DNA of 64,000 nucleotides from the NCBI GenBank assembly GCA_002071485.1, contig MWFF01000195.1, positions 29,947-93,946 of the forward strand, written 5' to 3'. The translations under genes and the position numbers were made by a program. Under the pieces are notes generated by a model that was given only the letters and a program-made list of their open reading frames with translations, searched no databases and was not told the DNA's origin. Positions 1 through 9,345 of this stretch are shown piece after piece (the stretch's first letter is position 1; every line of letters starts with the position of its first letter). The DNA comes from Verrucomicrobia bacterium ADurb.Bin006 (GTDB lineage: Bacteria > Verrucomicrobiota > Verrucomicrobiia > Limisphaerales > J093).

Positions 1-288
1 AAGACCATCAGCGGCGTCGCTGAGATCAAGCTGACGTCCGGCCAGGCGGGCGCCTTCTTCAGCACGGTCGCCGGCCTTCAGCTCATCGAGAGCGCCAAAG
101 GCGTCCCCGCCACCTTGACGATCACGCGGTCTGTCACGGGCGAGATTGTGATTGGCTGGACAGGCAGCGGCGTGCTCGAACAGGCCGACGCCGTAACCGG
201 CGCCTGGAAAAGGGTGGCAAATCCCGCCAACCCGTACACTGCTGCGCCTGCGGGCGCCGCAAGGTACTATCGCGTCGTGCAAGACTGA
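1..288 (+). CDS. C-terminal end of a secreted protein (partial)
   Basis: Frame 1 is open from the window edge to TGA at 286-288, giving 95 residues. The last 45 residues carry the pattern GSGVLEQAD...GAWKRV...NPYT...ARYYRVVQD. The same terminal pattern (a 'W..V' step, then F/Y-Y/F-R-V/L near the end) closes the large secreted proteins at 11571 and 32065 of this window, so it is probably a shared C-terminal beta module of exported proteins. No catalytic domain lies in the visible part and the function is unknown. The next gene begins within a few bases. Confidence 0.75.
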   Translation, partial: KTISGVAEIKLTSGQAGAFFSTVAGLQLIESAKGVPATLTITRSVTGEIVIGWTGSGVLEQADAVTGAWKRVANPANPYTAAPAGAARYYRVVQD

Positions 289-294
289 GAGACC

Positions 295-3200
295 ATGCGC
301 AAAAACGCCTCCCCATTGCGAACGCCCGCCATAGACGGCCGGCAATCGAAGAACGCCCTGGCCTTTCGACCATGGGCAGCGACCTTGAATCGTTCCTGGA
401 GGAACCTTCCCGCGGCTGCCCGAGTGTTCTTGTATCGAGACGGCGGCAGTTGCCAGTCAGGACCTATCCCGCAGCCGCGGGATCGGCCCACCGAGAGAGG
501 CAGTCCGTGGAAAGCGTCCCTGTTGAGCCTGGGCGCCATCCGGGTTCTCGGCGTCATTGTCGGTCTGGCGATGTTCACGGATGCCGCGCGCTGCGCCACG
601 GTCCAGCCGCGGTACTACGGGCACGCCGCCGTCTGCGACGCGCACGGCGTGATTGCGCCCTGGTATCGGGGACTCAACGGCCAATGCGACTTCCGCATCC
701 GCGTCGCGGCGGAGACTCTGAAGAGATACCCGTGGACCGATACCAACAGCGCCATTGCGGCGTATCCGGACTATTTGTTCACGAGCTTGTGGCAGATCGA
801 CCCGGACGGTCGCATCACGCCCAAGGCGTCTGATGCCTGGATGAACGGCGACTTGGGCCAGCGCTCGACCAGCCTGCTTAACGGTTGGGTGGATTACTAC
901 CGCTATTCGGGCGATCCGGCCGCGGTCGCGCATCTGACCTACCTGGGCGAGTTCTTGCTGGATCACTGCCTGACGCCGCCGGATCACCCGTGGCCAGGCT
1001 TGTTCATCAGCGTTCCGGCCAAAGGCAAAGCCTACGGGAATTGCGATCCAGAGGGGATGATTCAATTGGACATCTGCGCATCAACTGGGCAGGGCCTGCT
1101 GCGGGCCTACCAACTGACCGGGCGCACCCGCTGGCTGGCCGCGGCTCGGCACTGGGGCGATCTCCTGGCCGAGCGCTGTCGGAAGGACCCAGGCGAGGCG
1201 CCTTGGGGACGCTATGCGAACCCCGAGGCGGCGCCCTGGAAGGACAATCAACAGACTGGCGGCGTGACGATGATCCTGGCGTTCCTCGACGACCTGATTC
1301 GCCTGGGTTACACCGGACAAGACAATGCGATTGTGTCGGCACGCGACGCCGGGCGGGCGTATTTGCGCGATCGGTTGTTGCCGGCGTGGACGGTCGACGA
1401 TACATGGGGCCGCTATTTCTGGGACTGGGCCAACCCGACCCAGAATTGCGCGACGACGCCCGACGCCGCCCGCTATCTGCTGCACCACCAGGCCGAGTTC
1501 CCAAACTGGCAAACCGATGTCCGCAACATCCTCACCCTGTTCCTCAACCGGAGCGGCGTTGCGCCAGAGTCGAGGGGCGATGTCTACAGCGGCGCCTGGG
1601 CCTTTCCCGAATCGAGTTCCTGTTGCGGACGCTCGCTCTGGTACAGCCCATTCCTGCTCGCTACCGCCCTGGCCGAGTATGCTTGTCACACCCGGAGCGA
1701 CTGGGCCCGTGAACTGGCTTACCGGATGATGGTTCTCCAGACCTACGATGCCCACGAAACCGGTGTGACCGAGGACAATATCGACGGCGGGGTGATCGTG
1801 AACGGCACCTGGCTGAACATCGCTCATCCATTGCCCCTGCGCTGGATGCTGGCCGCCCTGGCCTGGCTGCCCGAAGAACTCGGGGCCAGCCGCGAAAACC
1901 ACATGGTCCGCGCAACCTCCGTGGTCAATTCGATCGTGTACGGCAAGGACCGCATCCGCTACTCGACCTTCGACGCTCCCGCCGGCACGACTGAAGTGCT
2001 GCGGCTCGCGTTCAGCCCCGCGGAAGTCACCGCCGACGGCGTCGCCCTGCGCGCCCGGGCCGACTTGTCTGAAAACGGGTACCACGTGAAACCGCTTCCG
2101 AATGGGGACGCCATCGTCTCAATCCGGCACGACGGCGCCCGGCATGTCGTGATTGCCGGCCCCGACCCGCAGGAGGTCCAGGACGACCCGGCGCTGACAT
2201 ACGAAGGCGATTGGAGTGTCGAGTCCGACGAGGCTGCCTTCGGGGCCGCGCTGCATGTCACCGGCGCCTCTGACGCCGCGGTGACCGCGCGATTCCGCGG
2301 CAATCAGGTCCGCCTGATCGGAAGTGTGGGGCCGGAAGGCGGTTTGGCCGACGTTTTCCTCGATGGCGTCAAACAAGCCGTGCCTGTCGACTGCTGGAAC
2401 CCAGCCGCCCGCGCCCAGCAAGTGCTCTATCACCGCAGTGGTCTGGACCAGGGCGCGCACACGCTGAAGATCGTCGCTCGTGGCGCCAGAAACCCGTATG
2501 CCACCGGGTGTCGGCTGCTTGTGGATGCGCTGTTGTCGTCGTCCGCCACCGGGGCCTGTCACTATCCAGTCGGCTCAGGCCCCATCGGATATCAACGCAT
2601 GGTTTTCGGTTACCCGCATCGCTCGGACTATCTGGACGCTCGGGGTGAGACGTGGCGTCCGGCGACCGAGTGGATCGCGCGACTCGGTGCGGGAGTCGAC
2701 TCCGTGGCCGCCTCTTGGTGGACCGACCCGGTGCCCGCAACGATCGAAGGAACGGTCGATGCCGAGTTGTACCGGTACGGCGTTCACGCGCGAGATTTTT
2801 GGGTCAACCTGACGGTCGGGCCGGGCCGTTACCATGCGCGCCTTAAGTTCGCGGCCACCCGCGGGCTCGACTCGCGCAGGAATCCCTTCGACATCTGGAT
2901 CAATGGCGAGCGTGTGGTGCGGGCCCTGGATGTCGCGGCTACGGCGGGCGGACCCAACCGCGCCGTAGACCTCGTGTTCGACGATCTGTCGCCTCGACAG
3001 GGGATTCTGGAATTCCGGTTCGCAGGCGCGCGCACAACCGACGGGACACGCGTCATCCGCGGCGAGGCGTTTCTCCAGGCGCTCGAGATCGGGCCGGGCA
3101 GCGGAGGTTCCGGCGCGCGCCCGATCAGCGCGCCTGAGCCCGATCCGGATGGCAACCTGCTGTTGAATCCCGGATTCGAGGAGACCAGACAGGGAAGAAC

Positions 3201-3711
3201 CGGCGGCCCCGGCGCGGCGGGTGTTTTGGCGGAATGGCACTATCAGTTCGCCGGCGCCACCCCAAGCTACGTCTGGCAGGAACTGGATTACCAGCAGCAT
3301 CCGGATTGGGGCTTGCCCGAATTCCACACCGGACAGGGCGCTCTGCGCACGCATACGGACAAGGCGGGCTTGATCCACGTGCACCAGGATGTCGAGACGG
3401 CTCCCAACACCGAGTACGCCGCATCTGTTTGGGTGCGCGCCGCCGATTTGCGCGGGAAGGGCTTTGGCGTCGCGCCCGAGGACTCAGCGGGACTTGTGCT
3501 GATCGAGTTGGACCTCGAGGGGAAGGTGTTGCGAGAGCATCCCAAGGTCGAGCTGAAGCAGGCCGGTCCGTATGCGCAATTGTCCCGGACGATCGGCACA
3601 TTACCTGACACCGCACAGATTCGGTTCCAGCTCGAAACCCGCATCCATTGTCCGTACCACGAAGGCCACGTGACCTACGACGATTGCTCGCTGAGCCGAG
3701 TGCGGCGGTGA
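295..3711 (+). CDS. large secreted six-hairpin glycosidase-like protein with C-terminal carbohydrate-binding-like module
   Basis: The reading frame encodes up to 1138 residues. About residues 105-560 are rich in Trp/Tyr/His and helical repeats (for example YRYSGDPAAVAHLTYLGEFL and TGQGLLRAYQLTGRTRWLAA), resembling (alpha/alpha)6 toroid glycosidases or epimerases. Residues 560-1000 look like beta-sandwich modules, and from about residue 1005 a segment beginning NLLLNPGFEE resembles CBM4/9-type carbohydrate-binding domains. The start is uncertain. ATG 295 gives about 70 residues of unconvincing sequence before a hydrophobic, signal-like stretch (residues 75-99, ending MFTDAARCA). An in-frame TTG at 523 lies at the start of that stretch. 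The likely role is exported polysaccharide processing, inferred from fold only; no catalytic residue pair was assigned. Confidence 0.7.
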   Translation: MRKNASPLRTPAIDGRQSKNALAFRPWAATLNRSWRNLPAAARVFLYRDGGSCQSGPIPQPRDRPTERGSPWKASLLSLGAIRVLGVIVGLAMFTDAARCATVQPRYYGHAAVCDAHGVIAPWYRGLNGQCDFRIRVAAETLKRYPWTDTNSAIAAYPDYLFTSLWQIDPDGRITPKASDAWMNGDLGQRSTSLLNGWVDYYRYSGDPAAVAHLTYLGEFLLDHCLTPPDHPWPGLFISVPAKGKAYGNCDPEGMIQLDICASTGQGLLRAYQLTGRTRWLAAARHWGDLLAERCRKDPGEAPWGRYANPEAAPWKDNQQTGGVTMILAFLDDLIRLGYTGQDNAIVSARDAGRAYLRDRLLPAWTVDDTWGRYFWDWANPTQNCATTPDAARYLLHHQAEFPNWQTDVRNILTLFLNRSGVAPESRGDVYSGAWAFPESSSCCGRSLWYSPFLLATALAEYACHTRSDWARELAYRMMVLQTYDAHETGVTEDNIDGGVIVNGTWLNIAHPLPLRWMLAALAWLPEELGASRENHMVRATSVVNSIVYGKDRIRYSTFDAPAGTTEVLRLAFSPAEVTADGVALRARADLSENGYHVKPLPNGDAIVSIRHDGARHVVIAGPDPQEVQDDPALTYEGDWSVESDEAAFGAALHVTGASDAAVTARFRGNQVRLIGSVGPEGGLADVFLDGVKQAVPVDCWNPAARAQQVLYHRSGLDQGAHTLKIVARGARNPYATGCRLLVDALLSSSATGACHYPVGSGPIGYQRMVFGYPHRSDYLDARGETWRPATEWIARLGAGVDSVAASWWTDPVPATIEGTVDAELYRYGVHARDFWVNLTVGPGRYHARLKFAATRGLDSRRNPFDIWINGERVVRALDVAATAGGPNRAVDLVFDDLSPRQGILEFRFAGARTTDGTRVIRGEAFLQALEIGPGSGGSGARPISAPEPDPDGNLLLNPGFEETRQGRTGGPGAAGVLAEWHYQFAGATPSYVWQELDYQQHPDWGLPEFHTGQGALRTHTDKAGLIHVHQDVETAPNTEYAASVWVRAADLRGKGFGVAPEDSAGLVLIELDLEGKVLREHPKVELKQAGPYAQLSRTIGTLPDTAQIRFQLETRIHCPYHEGHVTYDDCSLSRVRR

Positions 3712-3763
3712 CCCTTGCACGAAGAGGGGGGGAATCGGAGGGACGTGTTCGAGGGCGACGAGG

Positions 3764-3834
3764 CCCTGCCTGCCCTGCCTGCCCTGCCTGCCGGCAGGCA
3801 GGGCAGGCAGGCGGCAGGCAGGCGTCGCCGCTCC
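3764..3834. terminator. GCCTGCC/GGCAGGC long palindrome between convergent genes
   Basis: Repeated cctgc units run into ccggcaggcagggcaggcag, forming a long perfect to near-perfect inverted repeat centred near 3792. It lies between the stop of the plus-strand secreted protein (3711) and the stop of the minus-strand kinase (4006), where a bidirectional hairpin terminator would be expected. There is no T-run. The same CCTGCCTGCC motif recurs at about 10371, 17320, 30895, 31245, 31530, 31942, 34790 and 35625, so it is also one copy of a dispersed family. Confidence 0.5.
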
Positions 3835-4005
3835 AAGATGCATGTTCGCGCAGGCAGTGGCGGGTTGACCGCCGCTTTTCGAAGACAATGATCGGTCACG
3901 CCCCGCGCAAAACGGTGCTGAATCACACGCTCCAGACGTCCTGCGTTGTCGGAAACGCTTGCGCCCATGAGCCAAGAACTTTCTACGCTCAAGCAGCAAC
4001 CAACA

Positions 4006-7000
4006 TCAAGGCAACAGGTACAACTCTCCGCCGGACCCCACCAAGGCCAACCGCCCGTCATTCGGGCTCATCTGCAGATCGCGCACGGCCCGCCCAGGCA
4101 GCGGCAGCGGGAGTTGCAGGAGTTGAATTCCAGTCCGCGCATCCCAGCAGCGCAACACGCCGGAGTCATCCGACGCGAGCAACCGCTGCCCCTCATGCGC
4201 GAAGACGACCGCCCGAAAGCCCGTCTCAATATTCTCCATCCTGGCGATCGGCTTCATCCCCGGCAGCAGCCAAGTCTGGGCGCCCTCCTGTCGGCCAATT
4301 GTCGTCACTATTCCTCCGCTGCCGACATCGAAGTCCATGACCGCGGTTGGCACGCGCGTGGCGGCCAGCGCGTTCGTGACGCGAATCGGCCATGCCACCA
4401 ACCGCTGGTCGGGGCCGCAGCTCAGCACGTATTCGCCATCCGGACTGAACGCGATGCGCCCGATCCGGGCAGTCTGAACTGGAAACTGGACGGAGACCGT
4501 GCCCGATTCGACGTCGAGCAACTGCACGACACGATCGTCGCCTCCGGCGGCCACCAGGCGGCCGCCGGGATGTTCGTCCAGCGCGCGGATCGGAAAGGTG
4601 CCGACCGTGAATTCCCGGACCAGAGCGCCGTTGGTGCTGGAGCGGACTTCGATCCGTCCCGCCCGTCCGCCCGAAACGACAAACGCGTCGTCCGTCGTGA
4701 GGGCGAGTCCGCCCATCCGTCCCCGGGTGCTTTGGACAGTCCAGTTCGTTTCTCCGGTCTCCGCATCCTGTCGCCACAACTCGCCTTCTGGCCCCGCTGC
4801 AACGAACCACGATTCACGGTGAGCGAAGCGCACGCGAATCGTGCCGGAAGCGTGGACCTTTCGGAAGGTTTCGCCAACCGCTATGGACGATGGGTCCCAC
4901 ACACGCAGGTGCCGGTCGCTTCCGCCGCTGACCAGGCGATGCTGCTGACCCAGAAACGCGACCGCAAAGATCGGCCCTTGGTGGCCAGATAAGACCTGCG
5001 CTTCCGCGGAACCTTCGAGCCGCCAGTGCAATAGGACCCCGTCATCCGTTGCCGCCGCCAGCGATCGTCCATCCGCACTCCAGGCCAGACAGCGGACGCC
5101 CCCGCCCCTCTCGCGCAGCGAACGCGCCAGATCGCCTGAGGCGGGATTCCACAATCGGACCTGGCCATCGGCTGACGCGCTGGCGAGGTGGGCGCCGTCC
5201 GGACTCCATGCCACGCTCATCACCTCGGCGGCATGGGCTTGCCAGGTGCGTTTGGCGATTGGGCTCGACTCCGGCTCGGGTGGGTCGGCGGAGGTCTCGG
5301 TTTCCTTTGCGACCAAACCGACGTGGATGCGTCCCTTTGCGTCGCCGCAGGCATAAGCCTCCGACCGGGCGTGGATATCCAGCGCCAGGAGCCCGGGCAA
5401 CCTCCACATCACCACTGTCGGCGGGCTTCGATTGCCCGCGCACCACAGTTCGAGTCGACCGCGGTCGTTGACGGTCAACACATCGCCTGCCTTGCCGAAA
5501 AAGGCCGCCTGATTTAGGCGGGCTTGGGTCCCGATCCACTCGAGCACCATGCCCGTCTCGACATCGACCACGCAGATCGTGCCGACTTCGCTGCCGGTCA
5601 CCAACTGCCGACCATCTGGGCTGAATTGCACCGAACGGATTCGATCGGGATGCAGGCGCCGGCGCAGCAACACCCGCCCTGCGTCAGCATCCCAGACGCG
5701 CAGGTTCCCGCCCCAATCGCCGCTGACGATCCGAGTCCCATCGGCGTTGGCGGCGAGGCAGGACACGCCCTGTTCGTGCGCCTGCCAGGACCGATGCCCT
5801 CCGGTGTGGGGACGATCCAGGAACCGATACTCCCAGCCCCGCAGCTCCGTCCGAGTGGCATCGAGCGCCTTCTGGGCTCGGTCAGGATCGTTCGCCGCGA
5901 AGGCGCTCCGCGCCTCGTCGAGTTGCTGGGCGTAAGCGCGCAACTCTTCGCGGTGTGCGAGTTCCCGGGCCGCGTCGATCCGGGCCCGAACGGCGGCGAC
6001 TTGTTTTTCGAGCGTCAACGCTCCGATCACCCCCAGCGTCGCCACCACCACCGCACCCAGGAGCACGGCCGTCGCCGGGCCGGGATTCAACTGCCCCCAG
6101 CGCCGCATCCGCTTGATGCAGGAAAGGGGGCGCGCCTTGATTTCACGATTGGCCAGGAACCGCCCCAAATCCTCAGCCAGTTCCCGTGCCGATCCATAGC
6201 GGTCGCGCGGGTCTTTGCGCAGGCATTTCGAGCAGATGAGTGCCAGGTCGCGCGGGACCAGTGGATTCAGCAAGGTCAGCGGCGGTGGATCGGCTCGTGT
6301 CACCTGTTGCAGCACGCCTGCCGGTGAAGCCGCCACGAACGGCGCGCGTCCGGTCAACAAGCGGTACAGCACCGCCCCCAACGAGTAGACGTCGCTACGC
6401 ACGCTCGCAGTCTGCGCTCCGCCCTTGAGTTGCTCGGGTGCCAGGTAAGCCAGCGTGCCCAGAAGCACGCCGGGGCCGGTCAGGTCCGATTGACCCGCAA
6501 TGGGGCGTGCCGTGCCGAAGTCGGTAATGCGCACCCGACCGTCGGCGCCGAGCAGCAGATTCGAGGGCTTGAGATCCCGATGGAGCACGCCTGCCTCGTG
6601 GGCGGCTTGCATCCCCTCGGCGGCCGCCTTGACGCAAGCCGCCGCTTTCTCCGGCGCCTCGAGGCACTCGCTCGACCGGCCTTCGAGATTCGCGCCCTCG
6701 ACATACTCCATGACCAGGTACGCCTGCCCGTCGCGTTCGCTGAAATCATGGATGCTCACAATGTTCGGGTGCCGGAGTTTGGCGAGCGTGAGCGCCTCTT
6801 GTCGGAACCGTTCACGCGCCTCCGGCATGCCCAAAGAGCCGATCGGCAGAAGCTTGATGGCGACCCAGCGTTCGAGGTCGGTCTGCCAGGCCTTATAGAC
6901 CACGCCCATGCCGCCGGCCCCCAATGGTTCGCGCAGTTCGTAATTGCCCAGCCGCGCGTGCGTCGCGCCTTCAAGAGGCACATCATCGAGCATGAGTTGG

Positions 7001-7140
7001 GCAGCCCCGAAATCTTCCTCCGGGCTGGCGGGGGCGGCGGCTGCATCGTCCAGTGCGCACACGGGACAGACCCCGCCCAACTCCGCATCGAGCGGATGTC
7101 CGCATCTTTCGCAGTGGGCACTGTCAGTCGGTTCGCTCAT
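4006..7140 (-). CDS. membrane Ser/Thr protein kinase with C-terminal WD40 repeats
   Basis: The 1044-residue protein starts with a Cys4 zinc-ribbon-like motif (C10, C13, C25, C28). A PknB-type kinase domain follows: glycine loop LGAGGMGVVYKA near residues 73-84, K96 in WVAIKLL, HRD at 187-189 and DFG at 207-209. A single hydrophobic segment (TAVLLGAVVVATLGVIGALT) follows at about 390. The C-terminal 550 residues hold WD40 repeats (blades such as VMSVAWSPDGAHLASASADG and LRVWDP). The domain order suggests a cytoplasmic kinase with a second domain across the membrane. ATG 7140 is chosen because the zinc ribbon begins there; an in-frame upstream extension to 7218 looks non-coding. An ECF sigma factor lies just upstream on the same strand, a pairing known in Planctomycetes and Verrucomicrobia. 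Substrate unknown. Confidence 0.93.
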   Translation of the reverse strand: MSEPTDSAHCERCGHPLDAELGGVCPVCALDDAAAAPASPEEDFGAAQLMLDDVPLEGATHARLGNYELREPLGAGGMGVVYKAWQTDLERWVAIKLLPIGSLGMPEARERFRQEALTLAKLRHPNIVSIHDFSERDGQAYLVMEYVEGANLEGRSSECLEAPEKAAACVKAAAEGMQAAHEAGVLHRDLKPSNLLLGADGRVRITDFGTARPIAGQSDLTGPGVLLGTLAYLAPEQLKGGAQTASVRSDVYSLGAVLYRLLTGRAPFVAASPAGVLQQVTRADPPPLTLLNPLVPRDLALICSKCLRKDPRDRYGSARELAEDLGRFLANREIKARPLSCIKRMRRWGQLNPGPATAVLLGAVVVATLGVIGALTLEKQVAAVRARIDAARELAHREELRAYAQQLDEARSAFAANDPDRAQKALDATRTELRGWEYRFLDRPHTGGHRSWQAHEQGVSCLAANADGTRIVSGDWGGNLRVWDADAGRVLLRRRLHPDRIRSVQFSPDGRQLVTGSEVGTICVVDVETGMVLEWIGTQARLNQAAFFGKAGDVLTVNDRGRLELWCAGNRSPPTVVMWRLPGLLALDIHARSEAYACGDAKGRIHVGLVAKETETSADPPEPESSPIAKRTWQAHAAEVMSVAWSPDGAHLASASADGQVRLWNPASGDLARSLRERGGGVRCLAWSADGRSLAAATDDGVLLHWRLEGSAEAQVLSGHQGPIFAVAFLGQQHRLVSGGSDRHLRVWDPSSIAVGETFRKVHASGTIRVRFAHRESWFVAAGPEGELWRQDAETGETNWTVQSTRGRMGGLALTTDDAFVVSGGRAGRIEVRSSTNGALVREFTVGTFPIRALDEHPGGRLVAAGGDDRVVQLLDVESGTVSVQFPVQTARIGRIAFSPDGEYVLSCGPDQRLVAWPIRVTNALAATRVPTAVMDFDVGSGGIVTTIGRQEGAQTWLLPGMKPIARMENIETGFRAVVFAHEGQRLLASDDSGVLRCWDARTGIQLLQLPLPLPGRAVRDLQMSPNDGRLALVGSGGELYLLP

Positions 7141-7425
7141 CGGCGCAGTCTCCCGGGGCCGTCGACCCTCGCCCCAGCCCGGCGCACCCGCGCAGCGGAC
7201 TCCGGCTGGGGAGAGCACCCGCGTGAGGGGCTGGGTCTAACCCGAAATCAAGCATCGGACTCGCGTCGAGATCGTCTGCCCCCCCGCAACTCTTCACCGT
7301 CCTCCATCGCCATGACTCCGCGGTGTCCATGCCAAGAGAAAACGGAAATCTGGCGGAATGTTACCGAGCCGCCCGCCGTTCCGGCCAGTCGGTTCTTTGT
7401 TCCTTGCGTTCTTTTGCGGCTTCCC
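7141..7425. other. sigma factor-kinase intergenic region with half copy of a dispersed repeat
   Basis: No gene is seen here. Positions 7388-7424 contain ttccttgcgttcttttgcgg, one arm of the 'gcaaaagaacgcaaagagcg' inverted repeat that is complete at 8777-8845. Such a fragment just after the sigma-factor stop could be a decayed repeat copy. No clear promoter was recognised for the kinase gene. Confidence 0.4.
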
Positions 7426-8211
7426 CTAGTTCCCCGCCAGGATCGCCCGCAGCTCCCGCAACTCCTTTTCGAGGTCCGCCCCGGCCCCCACCGTGGCGGC
7501 CAGTTCCTCGATGATCAACTGGCGCAGACGCTTCCGAATCCGGTGGATGGCGATGCGCACCGCGCCAGGTGTCATCCCGAGTTGGCGCGCGAGTTCAGCC
7601 TGGGTCTCGATCCGCTCCTTCGCGTACAGCACGGGCAACAAATGGGAGACGAGCCTCTGCCGGACCGGATCAGCCGCCTCCGCCTCGAGCCGGCGGACCG
7701 CGCGCTGCACCACCGTGCGCCCCCATTCGACGTCGAACGCCTGATCCGGTCGCGGACCGGTGTGAGCAACATCGAATTCGGGCCGGTCCGAACCAGTATC
7801 CAAGGGCACGTGGATGACCCCACCGCCTTTCTTGATCGTGCGGCCGTGCGCCTGGACCTGGCTCCAGTAACGCCTCAGGCAGACCAACAAGAACGACCGG
7901 AACCGCCCTCTGTCGGGATCGACTGTCTTGAGCACGTCGGGATGCAGGATGTGGACCAGAAAATCCTGTGCCAGGTCGTCCACATAATCTCGCGAGCAGC
8001 CCGCGCCGCGGAAGAAGGCCTTGATGGGCCCTTGATACGTCTCGCAGAGCCGGGTCAATGCGGGCATCGACTGATCCCGCGCCGACAGCACCATTGTCCA
8101 GAGCGTGACCGGGAAAGCGACCCCGCCCCGTCGAGGCCACCCGACGCCACACTGTCCTTGGGAAATCACTGTGCGACTTATGCCTCGGCACGACGGAAAT
8201 GACAACGCCAA
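7426..8211 (-). CDS. ECF-type RNA polymerase sigma factor
   Basis: The protein has a sigma-70 region 2 (YVDDLAQDFLVHIL, then GRFRSFLLVCLRRYW) and a region 4 helix-turn-helix near the C-terminus (LARQLGMTPGAVRIAIHRI, then RKRLRQLI). Length is close to the 200-260 residues usual for this ECF group. The start is unclear: TTG 8211 gives the longest form, while GTG 8169 starts nearer the conserved 'TLWTMVLSARD' opening. The gene lies 285 bp upstream of the Ser/Thr kinase on the same strand. In known ECF families linked to such kinases, phosphorylation of the sigma factor controls activity; that this applies here is an inference from gene order. No anti-sigma gene is visible. Confidence 0.88.
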   Translation of the reverse strand: MALSFPSCRGISRTVISQGQCGVGWPRRGGVAFPVTLWTMVLSARDQSMPALTRLCETYQGPIKAFFRGAGCSRDYVDDLAQDFLVHILHPDVLKTVDPDRGRFRSFLLVCLRRYWSQVQAHGRTIKKGGGVIHVPLDTGSDRPEFDVAHTGPRPDQAFDVEWGRTVVQRAVRRLEAEAADPVRQRLVSHLLPVLYAKERIETQAELARQLGMTPGAVRIAIHRIRKRLRQLIIEELAATVGAGADLEKELRELRAILAGN

Positions 8212-8243
8212 AGCATCGGAGTGGCGACGCCTGCCTGCAGGCA

Positions 8244-8477
8244 GGGCCCCGTCGCCTCGAACACCCTTTCTTTCAACTTGCGGCGCCGAGCATCCTTCAA
8301 ATCCAGCCCGTTGCGTCGGCTCAGCATCTCGACATCATCGGCATCCTTGGACGTGCGACGCGGCCACGCCTGTTTGAGAATGTGCAGCTTCAACGCCAGC
8401 AAGTGATCCAGGCAAGGGACGCGCGCCAGGGTGCCGCCAAAGTCACGCTCCTCGGAGGCCTGGACCATACGATCGAA
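8244..8477 (-). pseudogene. remnant of a nucleotidyltransferase (AbiEii-like) family gene
   Basis: A frame on the minus strand encodes the run VPCLDHLLALKLHILKQ followed by RTSKDADDVEMLSRRNGLDL. This resembles the C-terminal helical part of AbiEii-type or related nucleotidyltransferase-like proteins (pattern 'hhALKlHAlk...R..KDl.DvhhLhr.n.hD'). The N-terminal nucleotidyltransferase domain with its GS/DxD motif is absent: upstream the frame runs into the composite repeat at 8483. Downstream it runs into a 'cctgcctgcaggcagg' repeat. It therefore looks like a gene fragment bounded by repeats on both sides. Confidence 0.5.
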
Positions 8478-8482
8478 AGTCG

Positions 8483-9345
8483 AGTCTGAATCGGTGTGGA
8501 GTCCGTCCCTCACAGATTCGGGGCGGAACACAGATTGCCGGGCGATAGCCTTCTCCGTGTCCTCGGCGTCTCTGTGGTTCATTCCGCACGGTGACATTCA
8601 GCGAGGGGGATCAACCACAGAGGCACAGAGAGCGCGGAGATGGGAGATCGGAGATCGGAGATCGGAGATGGGAGATCGGAAATCGGAGATGGGAGTTCGG
8701 GTATCGACTGCCGGAGCTGACTTTCTCGCTGACGCACCTGCGTTGAAGCAGCTCGTCTTGCGGCGGAGGTCTTTAGCCGCAAAAGAACGCAAAGAGCGCA
8801 AAGCCGGCATGTCCCTTCTTTGTGGTCCTTGTGTTCTTTCGCGGCTGGAAATCGGTCAGCAGGGTACAGTCGGCCATAGGTGTCTGCGCGGTAGAGGGTT
8901 TGGCGCGTAGTCGAGTGGAGCTTGCGGGCCTTCGAGACAGGGCTGTTTCCGGAGGTCCCATTCGCTCACTCTCCGGGGTCAATCTGTGTTCCGCCCTGAA
9001 TCTGTGTGGAGTCCGTCCCTCACAGATTCGGGGCGGAACACAGATTGCCCGGTCAAAGCCTTCTCCGTGTCCTCGGCGTCTCTGTGGTTCATTCCGCACG
9101 TTGACAGTCATCGAGGGGGATTAACCACAGAGGAACAGAGAGCGCGGAGATGGGAGATCGGAGATCGGAGATGGGAGATCGGGGATTGACTGCCGGAGCT
9201 GACTTTCTCGCTGACGCACCTCCATTGAAGCGGCTTGTCTTGCGGCGGAGGTCTTTAGCCGCAAAAGGACGCAAGGAGCGGGAAGCCGGCATGTCCCTTC
9301 TTTGTGGTCCTTGTGTTCTTTCGCGGCTGGAAATGGGGCTCAGTG
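8483..9345. repeat. composite dispersed repeat block, two copies in tandem
   Basis: Two copies (about 8483-8860 and 8985-9345) share the same order. First comes a 'ctccgtgtcctcggcgtctc...' arm that pairs imperfectly with 'accacagaggcacagagag'. Next is an array of the heptamer ggagat(g/c), 9 units at 8636-8698 and 5 units at 9146-9180. Then follow a conserved spacer ('ctgactttctcgctgacgca') and a second inverted repeat with arms 'gcaaaagaacgcaaagagcg' and 'tttgtggtccttgtgttctt'. The link between the copies (about 8860-8985) is also repeated at 36460-36590. No transposase gene is present. Short reading frames here are repeat translations, not genes. Confidence 0.85.

Noticed and set aside
8178..8597. 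139-codon minus-strand gene including repeat parts
   Set aside because: Only the central 78 codons resemble a protein family. The rest is repeat DNA, so it is recorded as a pseudogene fragment rather than a gene.
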